A DNA stretch of 64,000 nucleotides from a virus: the IMG/VR virus record IMGVR_UViG_3300027759_000002, positions 115,755 to 179,754 of that record. One strand, written 5' to 3'. The position numbers were made by a program, and so were the translations under genes. The notes under the pieces are model-generated. The model was not told the origin of the DNA and made no database searches. It saw only the letters and a list, made by a program, of their open reading frames with translations. Shown piece by piece: positions 1 through 5,812 of this stretch (positions within the stretch are counted from its first letter, which is position 1; each line of letters starts with the position of its first letter).

Positions 1-794
1 GTGTTGGTAAAACCACAATTGCAAAGGCTCTCTGTGAAGAAGTCGGTTGTGATTACATTATGATTAACGGTTCAGATGAATCAGGTATTGATGTTCTACG
101 GAACAAAATCAAGAACTATGCATCATCTATGTCCTTGTCAGGCGGCCGCAAGGTTGTCATCATTGACGAAGCAGACTATCTAAATCCAAATTCAACTCAA
201 CCTGCGCTGCGTGGTGCTATCGAGGAGTTCTCATCCAACTGTTCATTCATCTTCACATGTAACTTTAAGAACAGAATCATTGACCCGATTCATTCACGTT
301 GTACCGTTATTGACTTTAAAATCAATGGTAGTAAACAGAAGATGGCTGCAGGATTCTTTAAACGTGTTGAATGGATTTTAGAACAAGAAGGTGTTACATA
401 CGATAAGCAAGTGGTCGCTGCCGTTATCACCAAACATTTCCCTGATAACCGCCGTGTTTTGAACGAACTACAACGTTATAGTGTTAGTGGTACAATCGAC
501 AAAGGCATCTTGGCCTCGGTTTCTGATGTACAGATGAGTGAACTGGTGTCTTCTATTATGAACAAGGACTTCGCTTCTTGTCGAAAATGGACTACAAACA
601 ACCTCGACAACGATATCACCAGAATCTTTAGAAACATCTATGATTCATTGTATGAGAAGTTGAAACCCAACTCTGTACCACAAATGGTACTAATTTTGGC
701 TAAGTATCAATATCAGTCAGCCTTTGTTGCAGACCACGAAATCAATTTGATTGCTTGCCTTACAGAACTGATGGTTGAATGTGAATTCAAATGA
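1..794 (+). CDS. 44: Sliding-clamp loader large subunit, gp44-like AAA+ ATPase (5' end missing)
   Basis: ATPase subunit of the clamp loader that opens and loads the gp45 sliding clamp onto primer-template DNA. The window opens inside the Walker A loop (VGKTT in frame from base 3). A Walker B with DEAD box (VVIIDEAD) follows near base 150, then a sensor-1 stretch (FTCNFKN) and the clamp-loader SRC motif (HSRC near base 292). About 264 residues are visible; T4 gp44 has 319, so only the N-terminus is missing. The stop overlaps the next start by four bases (ATGA), typical of the coupled 44-62-regA cluster of T4-like phages. Confidence 0.95.
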   Translation, partial: VGKTTIAKALCEEVGCDYIMINGSDESGIDVLRNKIKNYASSMSLSGGRKVVIIDEADYLNPNSTQPALRGAIEEFSSNCSFIFTCNFKNRIIDPIHSRCTVIDFKINGSKQKMAAGFFKRVEWILEQEGVTYDKQVVAAVITKHFPDNRRVLNELQRYSVSGTIDKGILASVSDVQMSELVSSIMNKDFASCRKWTTNNLDNDITRIFRNIYDSLYEKLKPNSVPQMVLILAKYQYQSAFVADHEINLIACLTELMVECEFK

Positions 795-1180
795 GTCCGT
801 TCGACTATGCCGATTACATCCTGAGAAAGAAGGTGCCGGATGGTGAATTGGACTACAAAGATTATGCACCTTTCCTAATCAATAGGTCTCTCTCCAACCA
901 CTTAGATTGTGTCTTGTATGTCAATGACATGAACTTGTGGCCAGGTATTGATAAAGACATGCAATACCAGTATCTTCTAAATAGTATCAGGCCTATGAAA
1001 CGTAAATTCGTTCCGTGGCAGAAGGCCGATTCTGATAAGGATATTGAGTGTGTGAAGACCTATTTTGGTTACTCTAATGCCAAGGCCAAAGAGGCCCTAC
1101 GTATTCTTACTGATGAACAAATCGCTGATATAAAAACAAAAATAGATACAGGCGGAGTGAAGAATAATGATAGACATTAA
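791..1180 (+). CDS. 62: Clamp loader small subunit, gp62-like
   Basis: A 129-residue protein in the position of T4 gene 62, between 44 and regA, translationally coupled to the upstream gene by ATGA overlap. The middle holds the pattern YLLNSIRPMKRKFVPWQK, which resembles the gp62 family. It should form the single non-ATPase subunit of the gp44/62 complex. It is shorter than T4 gp62 (187 aa), as in many marine T4-like phages. The assignment rests mainly on position plus this weak motif. Confidence 0.85.
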   Translation: MSPFDYADYILRKKVPDGELDYKDYAPFLINRSLSNHLDCVLYVNDMNLWPGIDKDMQYQYLLNSIRPMKRKFVPWQKADSDKDIECVKTYFGYSNAKAKEALRILTDEQIADIKTKIDTGGVKNNDRH

Positions 1181-1574
1181 AGACCTAGTTGAAGTGACAT
1201 TGGATGACAAAGATGATTTTTTAAAGGTACGTGAGACACTGACCCGTATTGGTGTCGCCTCCAAGAAAGACCAAACATTATACCAATCTTGCCACATACT
1301 CCACAAACGTGGTCAATACTACGTGGTACATTTCAAAGAACTATTTGCCTTAGATGGCAAAACAACAGACATTACCGAAAACGACCTATCTCGTAGGAAT
1401 GCCATTGCAAACCTATTGGAAGATTGGGGCTTGGTAAAGTTAGTCAATAAAAAACAAACCGAGGTGCCACCACCTATTTTCTTGTCACAGATTAAAATAT
1501 TGTCACACAAGGAAAAGAGCGACTGGCAACTTACACCAAAATATAATATTGGTAAGAAACCAAATAGTGGTTGA
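1167..1574 (+). CDS. regA: RegA-like translational repressor
   Basis: RNA-binding protein of 135 aa that in T4 represses translation of early mRNAs by covering their start regions. Clear family blocks are visible: DFLKVRETLTRIGVASKKD, LYQSCHILHKRGQYYVVHFK and LLEDWGLVKLV, ending in the PKYNIG element, all matching T4 RegA in order. It overlaps gp62 by 14 bases. Its stop codon lies inside the -35 hexamer of the next promoter, so the hsp20 transcription unit begins exactly where this cluster ends. Confidence 0.95.
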   Translation: MIDIKDLVEVTLDDKDDFLKVRETLTRIGVASKKDQTLYQSCHILHKRGQYYVVHFKELFALDGKTTDITENDLSRRNAIANLLEDWGLVKLVNKKQTEVPPPIFLSQIKILSHKEKSDWQLTPKYNIGKKPNSG

Positions 1575-1599
1575 CAACTGATATAAATATTGTTATAAT
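1571..1599 (+). promoter_or_regulatory. Consensus sigma70 promoter with embedded T4-type late promoter
   Basis: TTGACA (1571-1576), 17 bp, TATAAT (1594-1599): a perfect sigma70 promoter. Inside the spacer, TATAAATA (1582-1589) matches the T4 late-promoter consensus, so hsp20 may be transcribed both early and late. Confidence 0.85.
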
Positions 1600-1601
1600 A
1601 G

Positions 1602-1796
1602 TCCCATCGGGATGGGAAAAGTCAAAGGTGGAACCTGGTCCTACCGAGACTTAATACTCCAGGAAAAAGGTGCTCCACCTACCTTAGGAGCGTTAGTAAA
1701 ACGGGCAGACGTAATTGCCGCTGGATAACGTAACCAGTACCTTAAGCGATACGCCTTCGGGGTATCAATTTTTAATCTCGCTTTCAGGAGAAACTT
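1602..1796 (+). promoter_or_regulatory. Structured 5' leader with ROSE-like RNA thermometer
   Basis: About 190 nt separate the predicted TSS (about 1606) from the hsp20 start and hold several hairpins. AGGTGGA (1626-1632) pairs with TCCACCT (1674-1680), enclosing CCTGG/CCAGG (1634-1638/1659-1663). A bulged stem with a TTCG loop lies at 1749-1767. The last hairpin (1776-1791) buries the ribosome site: TCTC pairs with GAGA, G1780 is bulged, CT pairs with AG, and the loop is TTC. This puts TCGCT opposite AGGA, matching the UYGCU/AGGA signature of ROSE thermometers that control small heat-shock genes in proteobacteria. Confidence 0.75.
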
Positions 1797-2240
1797 ATGA
1801 CTAATCTTAAAGATTATTTCGGTGTCGATTTCGGCAAAATTCAACCATTCACCGTGGGATTTGATGACACAATGTCAATCATGCGTGAAGCTGCAGCGGC
1901 TGCATCTAAAGCCGTATCTTATCCTCCATACAACATCAAACAGGTAACTGCAAACAAGTACGTCATTGAAATGGCTGTTGCTGGTTTCGCAAAGTCTGAT
2001 ATTGAGATGACTTTGGAAGGAAACAAACTTGTAATTAAAGCTGCATCTAAAGACGCAGAGGAAGAAGAATATTTGTACAAAGGCATTGCCAACCGTGCAT
2101 TTGAACGTACCTTCACTCTCGCAGACAAAGTTGAAATCAAAGATGCAGAGTTGATGAATGGTATGTTGAAGATTTGGCTAGAAAACATGGTCAAAGCACA
2201 AGATGCTATTAAGAAAATTTCAATCAAGGCCAAAGAATGA
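1797..2240 (+). CDS. Small heat-shock protein (Hsp20/alpha-crystallin family)
   Basis: Holdase chaperone of 147 aa. The alpha-crystallin domain covers roughly residues 42-135: a PPYNI start, the beta-strand pattern KYVIEMAVAGFAKSDIEM, then ELMNGMLKIWLEN, matching the family GxLxI element. An SD (AGGAG, 1786-1790) lies 6 bases before ATG but is sequestered in the leader hairpin. Hsp20 genes occur in many T4-like phages of aquatic bacteria, where a role in folding capsid or polymerase proteins is assumed but not shown. Confidence 0.93.
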   Translation: MTNLKDYFGVDFGKIQPFTVGFDDTMSIMREAAAAASKAVSYPPYNIKQVTANKYVIEMAVAGFAKSDIEMTLEGNKLVIKAASKDAEEEEYLYKGIANRAFERTFTLADKVEIKDAELMNGMLKIWLENMVKAQDAIKKISIKAKE

Positions 2241-2320
2241 AAAAATTTCTACAAAGTATACTTGAAGCCATACAGGCCATCAAAGAACACAGGTCAGACC
2301 ATACCTTAAAAGGTAGATAA
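2237..2320 (+). CDS. Small hypothetical protein, 27 aa
   Basis: ATGA overlap with the hsp20 stop, so probably translationally coupled. It is a short amphipathic peptide (MKKFLQSILEAIQAIKEH then RSDHTLKGR). It ends five bases before a strong terminator, which places it in the hsp20 operon. No family recognised. Confidence 0.5.
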   Translation: MKKFLQSILEAIQAIKEHRSDHTLKGR

Positions 2321-2324
2321 TCAT

Positions 2325-2351
2325 AAAGGGTCTTGACAGACCCTTTTTTTT
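2325..2351 (+). terminator. Rho-independent terminator of the hsp20 operon
   Basis: Stem AAAGGGTCT/AGACCCTTT (2325-2333/2338-2346) with loop TGAC, followed by an unbroken T run. The loop and 3' arm also contain the -35 of the next promoter. Confidence 0.92.
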
Positions 2352-2361
2352 GTGTTATAAT
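2333..2361 (+). promoter_or_regulatory. Sigma70 promoter overlapping a terminator
   Basis: TTGACA (2333-2338), 17 bp, TATAAT (2356-2361). The -35 is built from the terminator stem and loop, and the terminator T tract is the spacer. The predicted TSS (about 2368) is only about 3 nt upstream of the next ATG. Confidence 0.85.
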
Positions 2362-2370
2362 ATAGACATT

Positions 2371-2553
2371 ATGAAAACTGAAAAACAATACATCAAAAAA
2401 GTTCGTGTTAAAACCACGTTGGAGAATTACTACGTTTGTTCACCAGAGACTAAAGAGATTGATGGTGTTCAATTTGTTTATGTAATTAAGAACATTGGTA
2501 TTAGGGAAACACCTAAATTAATGCGAAAAGAATCATTAGAATATATCAGATAA
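2371..2553 (+). CDS. Hypothetical protein, 60 aa
   Basis: Small basic protein starting MKTEKQYIKKVRVKTTL. ATG 2371 is preferred over an in-frame ATG at 2350 because the latter lies upstream of the -10. With the TSS near 2368 the message would be essentially leaderless, and no SD is present. The stop codon abuts the first base of tRNA-Met, so the two share a transcript. Function unknown. Confidence 0.65.
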   Translation: MKTEKQYIKKVRVKTTLENYYVCSPETKEIDGVQFVYVIKNIGIRETPKLMRKESLEYIR

Positions 2554-2628
2554 GGGCTGATAGCTTAATGGTAAAGCAGTGAACTCATAATTCATTGAGT
2601 CTAGGTTCAATTCCTAGTCAGCCCACCA
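2554..2628 (+). tRNA. tRNA-CAT (Met elongator, or Ile if modified)
   Basis: Cloverleaf with acceptor GGGCTGA/TCAGCCC, CAT anticodon at 2586-2588, T loop TTCAATT and encoded CCA. It is fully paired at 1-72, so not an initiator. Begins directly after the preceding stop codon. Confidence 0.93.
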
Positions 2629-2641
2629 ATTTTAAAAAAAT

Positions 2642-3157
2642 ATGAAAACAAAATTTCGTAATGCATATATGAAAGTGGCCGAGACATTTGCACAATTGTC
2701 CTCGGCTCGCAGACTTCATGTTGGTGCTATTGTAGTCAAAGATGATAGAATCATTTCAATTGGTTACAATGGTATGCCTTCAGGTTGGGATAATGATTGT
2801 GAAGATAAAGAATACATGAGTGTTGATGCTGGCGGTTGGTTGGATTTGAATGAGATTGAAGAACGCTGGCCAAACAAAGAACAGATGCTTCCAAAGGAAG
2901 ACAATCGTTGGAGAAGATATGCACTCAAAACTAAACCAGAGGTTTTACATGCTGAAACTAATGCGATTGCAAAACTTGCTAAGTCTACCGAATCTGGTAT
3001 GGGTGCTACTATGTTTGTTACCCACGCTCCATGTTTGGACTGTGCCAAACTTATCTACCAAAGTGGTATTAGCAGTGTTCTATATCGGAACTCTTATCGG
3101 AGTGATGATGGTATCGAATTCCTACAAAAAGCATCAGTCTGGGTAGAAAAAATCTAA
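2642..3157 (+). CDS. cd: Deoxycytidylate (dCMP) deaminase
   Basis: Converts dCMP to dUMP, feeding thymidylate synthesis by the ThyX encoded further along. It is a zinc-dependent CDA-fold enzyme of 171 aa: zinc ligand and catalytic glutamate in HAE (residues 103-105), the other ligands in PCLDC (130-134). The N-terminal SARRLHVGAIVVKDDRIIS strand fits the family, and the size is close to T4 gpcd (193 aa). It follows tRNA-Met by 13 bases with only a weak SD. Confidence 0.95.
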   Translation: MKTKFRNAYMKVAETFAQLSSARRLHVGAIVVKDDRIISIGYNGMPSGWDNDCEDKEYMSVDAGGWLDLNEIEERWPNKEQMLPKEDNRWRRYALKTKPEVLHAETNAIAKLAKSTESGMGATMFVTHAPCLDCAKLIYQSGISSVLYRNSYRSDDGIEFLQKASVWVEKI

Positions 3158-3158
3158 T

Positions 3159-3196
3159 TCTCCTAAATAACTTGGGGTAATTGTGCCCTTAGGAGA
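3159..3196 (+). promoter_or_regulatory. SD-sequestering hairpin with embedded late promoter
   Basis: TCTCCTAA (3159-3166) pairs perfectly with TTAGGAGA (3189-3196), which contains the SD of the gene starting at 3202; GGG/CCC can extend the stem inside. The 5' arm overlaps CTAAATA (3163-3169), a late-promoter-like motif. A late transcript starting near 3175 would lack the 5' arm and expose the SD, the arrangement known for T4 genes e and soc. Confidence 0.65.
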
Positions 3197-3201
3197 CCAG
3201 G

Positions 3202-3708
3202 ATGATTATTCGTGTGGTTAACTGTCCAGACAAAGATTTTAAGCCCTTTGTTGAAAGAGCTGCCCAATTCTTCGCTAAAGAATTAATACCTAATACACGA
3301 ATAAGAAATAATTGTATAACAGAAATTAAATTTTGTACCAAAATAACTGAATATGGTTTTGCTAGTATTGAAGATTATAATACAAGAAAACTACCTAGAG
3401 AATTCCTAATAGAAATAAATCCAAATATCGGATCCAGAAGAATACTGGAAACCTTGGCGCATGAAATGGTTCATGTGAAACAATATATTGATGGTGAAAC
3501 GAATGATGAGTTGACCAGATGGCGAGGTAAGAAGGTTGATCCAGATAAGATTGATTATTGGATTCAGCCATGGGAGATAGATGCTTACGGCCGTGAACCT
3601 GGACTTATTACAAAGTTTGCTGTATCAGAAAATCTATGGGAAATACTTGATGATTTTGTTGATCCATCTGGTCCAATAAATTATAACCCGATTGCCTGGA
3701 AAAAATAA
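3202..3708 (+). CDS. SprT-like zinc metallopeptidase
   Basis: Protein of 168 aa with HEMVH (residues 87-91) in the context LAHEMVHVKQY, the SprT-like/zincin signature. Host SprT-family proteins act on DNA-protein crosslinks or are uncharacterised; the phage substrate is unknown. No C-terminal zinc ribbon is visible. Translation probably depends on opening the upstream hairpin, suggesting late expression. Confidence 0.75.
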   Translation: MIIRVVNCPDKDFKPFVERAAQFFAKELIPNTRIRNNCITEIKFCTKITEYGFASIEDYNTRKLPREFLIEINPNIGSRRILETLAHEMVHVKQYIDGETNDELTRWRGKKVDPDKIDYWIQPWEIDAYGREPGLITKFAVSENLWEILDDFVDPSGPINYNPIAWKK

Positions 3709-3711
3709 AAT

Positions 3712-4245
3712 ATGTCACATCCAACTCAACAAGAGTTTGTAAAAAAGTTATCATCGGATTTTCCACAAAACTTCAATAACATAAAGATGTTGGAAGTTGG
3801 TAGTTTAAATATCAACGGTACCATGAAGATACATTTTAATGAATGTGAGTATGTTGGTGTTGACGTTGATGCAGGAAAAGATGTTGACTTGGTTTGTGAA
3901 GGCCAGCTTGTCGACCATGCAGATGGCACATACGACACCACAGGTTCTTGTAATTGTTTCGAACACAATCCACATTGGATAGAAACATTTCAAAACATGT
4001 ATCGTATGACCAAAAAAGATGGATTAGTTTTTATCGTAGTACCAACAACAGGTTATCCTGAACATGGTACATCTAATAAAGCACCAAATGATAGTCCTTT
4101 AACCATTGCAAAAGGTTGGGAATATTACAGTAATCTTACAGAAGAAGATTTTTGTAAAAACTTTGATATGGATAGTATGTTTCATACTTACAAGTTTGAA
4201 ACAAATAATACTCCCGAATTATTTTTTTACGGATTTAAAAAATAA
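3712..4245 (+). CDS. Class I SAM-dependent methyltransferase-like protein
   Basis: Protein of 177 aa. Motif I reads MLEVGSLNINGT (residues 26-37), followed by a YVGVDVDAG strand with the acidic residue that binds SAM ribose, and a later DGLVFIVVPTTGY strand. This fits the Methyltransf_11 fold. The substrate is unknown; a small molecule or surface sugar is as likely as DNA because no NPPY-type catalytic motif is visible. It starts 3 bases after the SprT-like stop, so the two are co-transcribed. Confidence 0.7.
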   Translation: MSHPTQQEFVKKLSSDFPQNFNNIKMLEVGSLNINGTMKIHFNECEYVGVDVDAGKDVDLVCEGQLVDHADGTYDTTGSCNCFEHNPHWIETFQNMYRMTKKDGLVFIVVPTTGYPEHGTSNKAPNDSPLTIAKGWEYYSNLTEEDFCKNFDMDSMFHTYKFETNNTPELFFYGFKK

Positions 4246-4258
4246 TTTTAAAAACCGC

Positions 4259-4287
4259 TTGCCAAGACATAAAAGTTCCTATATAAT
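4259..4287 (+). promoter_or_regulatory. Sigma70 promoter (TTGCCA-17-TATAAT)
   Basis: TTGCCA 4259-4264, 17 bp, TATAAT 4282-4287. The predicted TSS coincides with ATG 4294, implying a leaderless message. Confidence 0.8.
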
Positions 4288-4293
4288 AACACT

Positions 4294-4404
4294 ATGAAAA
4301 ATTTTAAACATAAACCCTTTACGTTACAGTCCGAGTATCGCACAATTAATTGTGGTGATAGCTCATGGGCGCCGACTGGGTTTTGTGTAAAGAGAGAGAA
4401 CTAA
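4294..4404 (+). CDS. Hypothetical small protein, 36 aa
   Basis: Reads MKNFKHKPFTLQSEYRTI then NCGDSSWAPTGFCVKREN. It is flanked by its own promoter and terminator, with the ATG at the predicted transcription start. Two cysteines and a W-A-P-T-G-F-C stretch are the only features. The tight promoter-ORF-terminator packing argues it is expressed, but the region could also be a short non-coding RNA. Confidence 0.5.
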   Translation: MKNFKHKPFTLQSEYRTINCGDSSWAPTGFCVKREN

Positions 4405-4437
4405 TACATAAGTTCTAAAAAAGACTTCAAACACAAG

Positions 4438-4467
4438 ACCCTAGACCTAAAAAATCTAGGGTTTTTT
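4438..4467 (+). terminator. Rho-independent terminator
   Basis: ACCCTAGA (4438-4445) pairs with TCTAGGGT (4455-4462), followed by TTTTTT. Ends the 4294 unit just before the tRNA promoter. Confidence 0.9.
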
Positions 4468-4471
4468 GTTT

Positions 4472-4546
4472 GTTGTTTCAATACAACACAGTGGTTGCCA
4501 GGTCATCGAATCTGGTATACAATACACACTGTTCTTTAAAAATTTG
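4472..4546 (+). promoter_or_regulatory. tRNA operon 1 control region: palindrome, promoter, boxA leader
   Basis: A 16-bp near-palindrome GTTGTT-TCAA-TACAAC (4472-4487) precedes TTGCCA (4495-4500), 17 bp, TACAAT (4518-4523). The leader carries GTTCTTTAAAAATTTG (4531-4546), which resembles the boxA of proteobacterial rRNA operons. The same three-part module recurs before tRNA-Glu. Confidence 0.75.
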
Positions 4547-4557
4547 TCGTAGTTTAT

Positions 4558-4631
4558 TGGGGTATAGCATAGTGGTAGTGCTGCGGACTTTGAATCCGTA
4601 GGTCCTTGTTCGATTCAAGGTACCCCAGCCA
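4558..4631 (+). tRNA. tRNA-Gln(TTG)
   Basis: Acceptor TGGGGTA/TACCCCA, anticodon loop CTTTGAA, T loop TTCGATT, encoded CCA. First tRNA after the boxA leader. Confidence 0.95.
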
Positions 4632-4703
4632 TATAAAAACACATTAGAGATAAGCAGGAACTGGTTCGAAACGGGTCGCCTCGTTTAGTGTGTTTCTATA
4701 TGG
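4629..4703 (+). repeat. Hairpin-bounded spacer between tRNA-Gln and tRNA-Ser
   Basis: Arms 4629-4643 and 4689-4703 pair over 15 bp with one A-C mismatch. The left arm includes the CCA of tRNA-Gln and the right arm the first GG of tRNA-Ser. The same stem, with the same mismatch, recurs between tRNA-Lys and tRNA-Tyr although the inner 45 nt differ. Confidence 0.8.
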
Positions 4704-4793
4704 AAGATGATGCAGCGGGGTTGGTCCTGCGACTGGCCTTGAAAACCAGGTTCTCAGAAATGGGATGGGGTTCGACTCCTCCGTCTTCCGCCA
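4702..4793 (+). tRNA. tRNA-Ser(TGA)
   Basis: Class II tRNA with a long variable arm; anticodon loop CTTGAAA; acceptor GGAAGAT/GTCTTCC with one G-U pair; encoded CCA. Confidence 0.93.
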
Positions 4794-4798
4794 AACAT

Positions 4799-4886
4799 AG
4801 AAGGTTGCCCGAGCGGTTAAGGGAGCAGTTTGCTAAACTGTCGTTGCGAAAGCGGCGCATCGGTTCGAATCCGATACCTTCTGCCA
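4799..4886 (+). tRNA. tRNA-Ser(GCT)
   Basis: Acceptor AGAAGGT/ACCTTCT, anticodon loop TTGCTAA, class II variable arm, T loop TTCGAAT, encoded CCA. Confidence 0.94.
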
Positions 4887-4892
4887 AAACAT

Positions 4893-4968
4893 GTAGGTGT
4901 GACCCGAAAGGCTAGGGAGCAGATTGCAAATCTGTTACATGCAGGTTCGATTCCTGTCACCTACTCCA
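4893..4968 (+). tRNA. tRNA-Cys(GCA)
   Basis: Acceptor GTAGGTG/CACCTAC, anticodon loop TTGCAAA, T loop TTCGATT, encoded CCA. Confidence 0.94.
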
Positions 4969-4973
4969 AACAT

Positions 4974-5070
4974 GTTGTAGGAATACAACAGTCTGGTTGA
5001 CAATGATTCATGGTTGTGTTATACTTCATCTATGAATTGAGAAATCAATCAAACGTTCTTTAAAAATTTG
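4974..5070 (+). promoter_or_regulatory. tRNA operon 2 control region: palindrome, promoter, boxA leader
   Basis: Perfect palindrome GTTGTA-GGAA-TACAAC (4974-4989), then TTGACA (4997-5002), 17 bp, TATACT (5020-5025), then the boxA-like GTTCTTTAAAAATTTG (5055-5070), identical to that before tRNA-Gln. Confidence 0.8.
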
Positions 5071-5081
5071 TTGTAGTTAAT

Positions 5082-5156
5082 GCTCCGTTCGTCTATCGGT
5101 TAGGACGCTGCCCTTTCAAGGCGGAAAGACCAGTTCGATTCTGGTACGGAGTACCA
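5082..5156 (+). tRNA. tRNA-Glu(TTC)
   Basis: Acceptor GCTCCGT/ACGGAGT (first pair G-U), anticodon loop CTTTCAA, T loop TTCGATT, encoded CCA. Confidence 0.93.
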
Positions 5157-5278
5157 TTTGTTTTGCTGACGTAAGCGCTTGAGTAAACGTCAACTCTAAC
5201 TAACTATGTGTATAAACGGTAATGCTGCAGCTAAATCCGTTGAGCATAGCAAATAGTGCGTCAGCAAAACAAATGGTA
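5152..5278 (+). repeat. 20-bp perfect inverted repeat enclosing an 87-nt spacer
   Basis: TACCATTTGTTTTGCTGACG (5152-5171) is exactly complementary to 5259-5278. The left arm contains the CCA of tRNA-Glu. The inner 87 nt can fold further (AACGG with CCGTT, ATGCT with AGCAT). It contains no reading frame and sits between tRNA-Glu and tRNA-Lys. Confidence 0.85.
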
Positions 5279-5283
5279 GTTAT

Positions 5284-5358
5284 GGGGGTATAACTTAACG
5301 GCTAAAGTAGTAGGCTTTTAACCTATTAATCAGAGTTCGATTCTCTGTACCCCTACCA
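5284..5358 (+). tRNA. tRNA-Lys(TTT)
   Basis: Acceptor GGGGGTA/TACCCCT (first pair G-U), anticodon loop CTTTTAA, T loop TTCGATT, encoded CCA. Confidence 0.93.
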
Positions 5359-5429
5359 TATAAAAACACACTTCCGACAGCAGGCGGAACTCAGGATAAG
5401 TCCATTCGGGTGAGTGTGTTTCTATATGG
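5356..5429 (+). repeat. Hairpin-bounded spacer between tRNA-Lys and tRNA-Tyr
   Basis: Arms 5356-5371 and 5414-5429 pair over 16 bp with one A-C mismatch. They are the same arm sequences as at 4629-4703, again joining the CCA of one tRNA to the GG of the next. Inner sequence differs apart from short shared words (GATAAG, TTCG, GGGT). Confidence 0.8.
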
Positions 5430-5520
5430 AGGCATTGTAGATATGGCGTGTTCTGCAGCGGACTGTAAATCCGTTCCCCCGTGGTAAACAATGTTGGTTC
5501 GACTCCAACTGCCTCCACCA
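5428..5520 (+). tRNA. tRNA-Tyr(GTA)
   Basis: Class II tRNA with long variable arm; acceptor GGAGGCA/TGCCTCC; anticodon loop CTGTAAA; encoded CCA. Confidence 0.92.
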
Positions 5521-5712
5521 AATCCCGTTACTACTTCCGTTAAAGTAGCGTTTGATTAGCGATAGAGATCCGGTGGCAGAAAACCGTTAGCGAGAGAAAT
5601 CTCAGGCTCTGATAGGCAGTTCCCTCTGCACACAGACATTAGAATAAAAGGGATGGACAGAGTAACTTCTCAATTAAGGGCTTGTGTGGAAACAAGTAGC
5701 TTATCCTAATTT
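5521..5712 (+). other. Structured non-coding spacer between tRNA-Tyr and tRNA-Asp
   Basis: 190 nt without a convincing reading frame. Visible helices: CTACTT/AAGTAG near 5532-5549, GAGAT/ATCTC around an internal CGGT/ACCG hairpin, CTTGT/ACAAG near 5690, and AATTA/TAATT outside it. TCCCT-CTCTG versus AGGGA-CAGAG could form a pseudoknot or alternative fold. The ends CCAAAT/ATTTGG again pair the CCA of one tRNA with the start of the next. Confidence 0.5.
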
Positions 5713-5787
5713 GGTCTTAAAGTGTTCATGGACGCACATCAGCCTGTCACGCTGAAAGAAGGGGATCGTTACCCCTTAAGACCGCCA
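5713..5787 (+). tRNA. tRNA-Asp(GTC)
   Basis: Acceptor GGTCTTA/TAAGACC, anticodon loop CTGTCAC, encoded CCA. The T arm (GGGGATCGTTACCCC) is atypical but paired. Confidence 0.88.
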
Positions 5788-5812
5788 AATAATTGTTGTG
5801 AAGGAAAAGAAA

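Noticed and set aside
2350-2370. Upstream ATG at 2350 for the 60-aa protein
   Set aside because: It lies upstream of the -10 hexamer, so it would not be in the mRNA made from the local promoter.
4688-4915. Open frames on both strands across tRNA-Ser, tRNA-Ser and tRNA-Cys
   Set aside because: They lie entirely over well-formed tRNAs; the same holds for frames at 5330-5521, 6480-6776, 6852-7055 and 7617-7880.
5152-5278. 20-bp inverted repeat as an insertion sequence or transposon end
   Set aside because: Only 87 nt lie between the arms, with no transposase and no target duplication; an RNA hairpin fits better.
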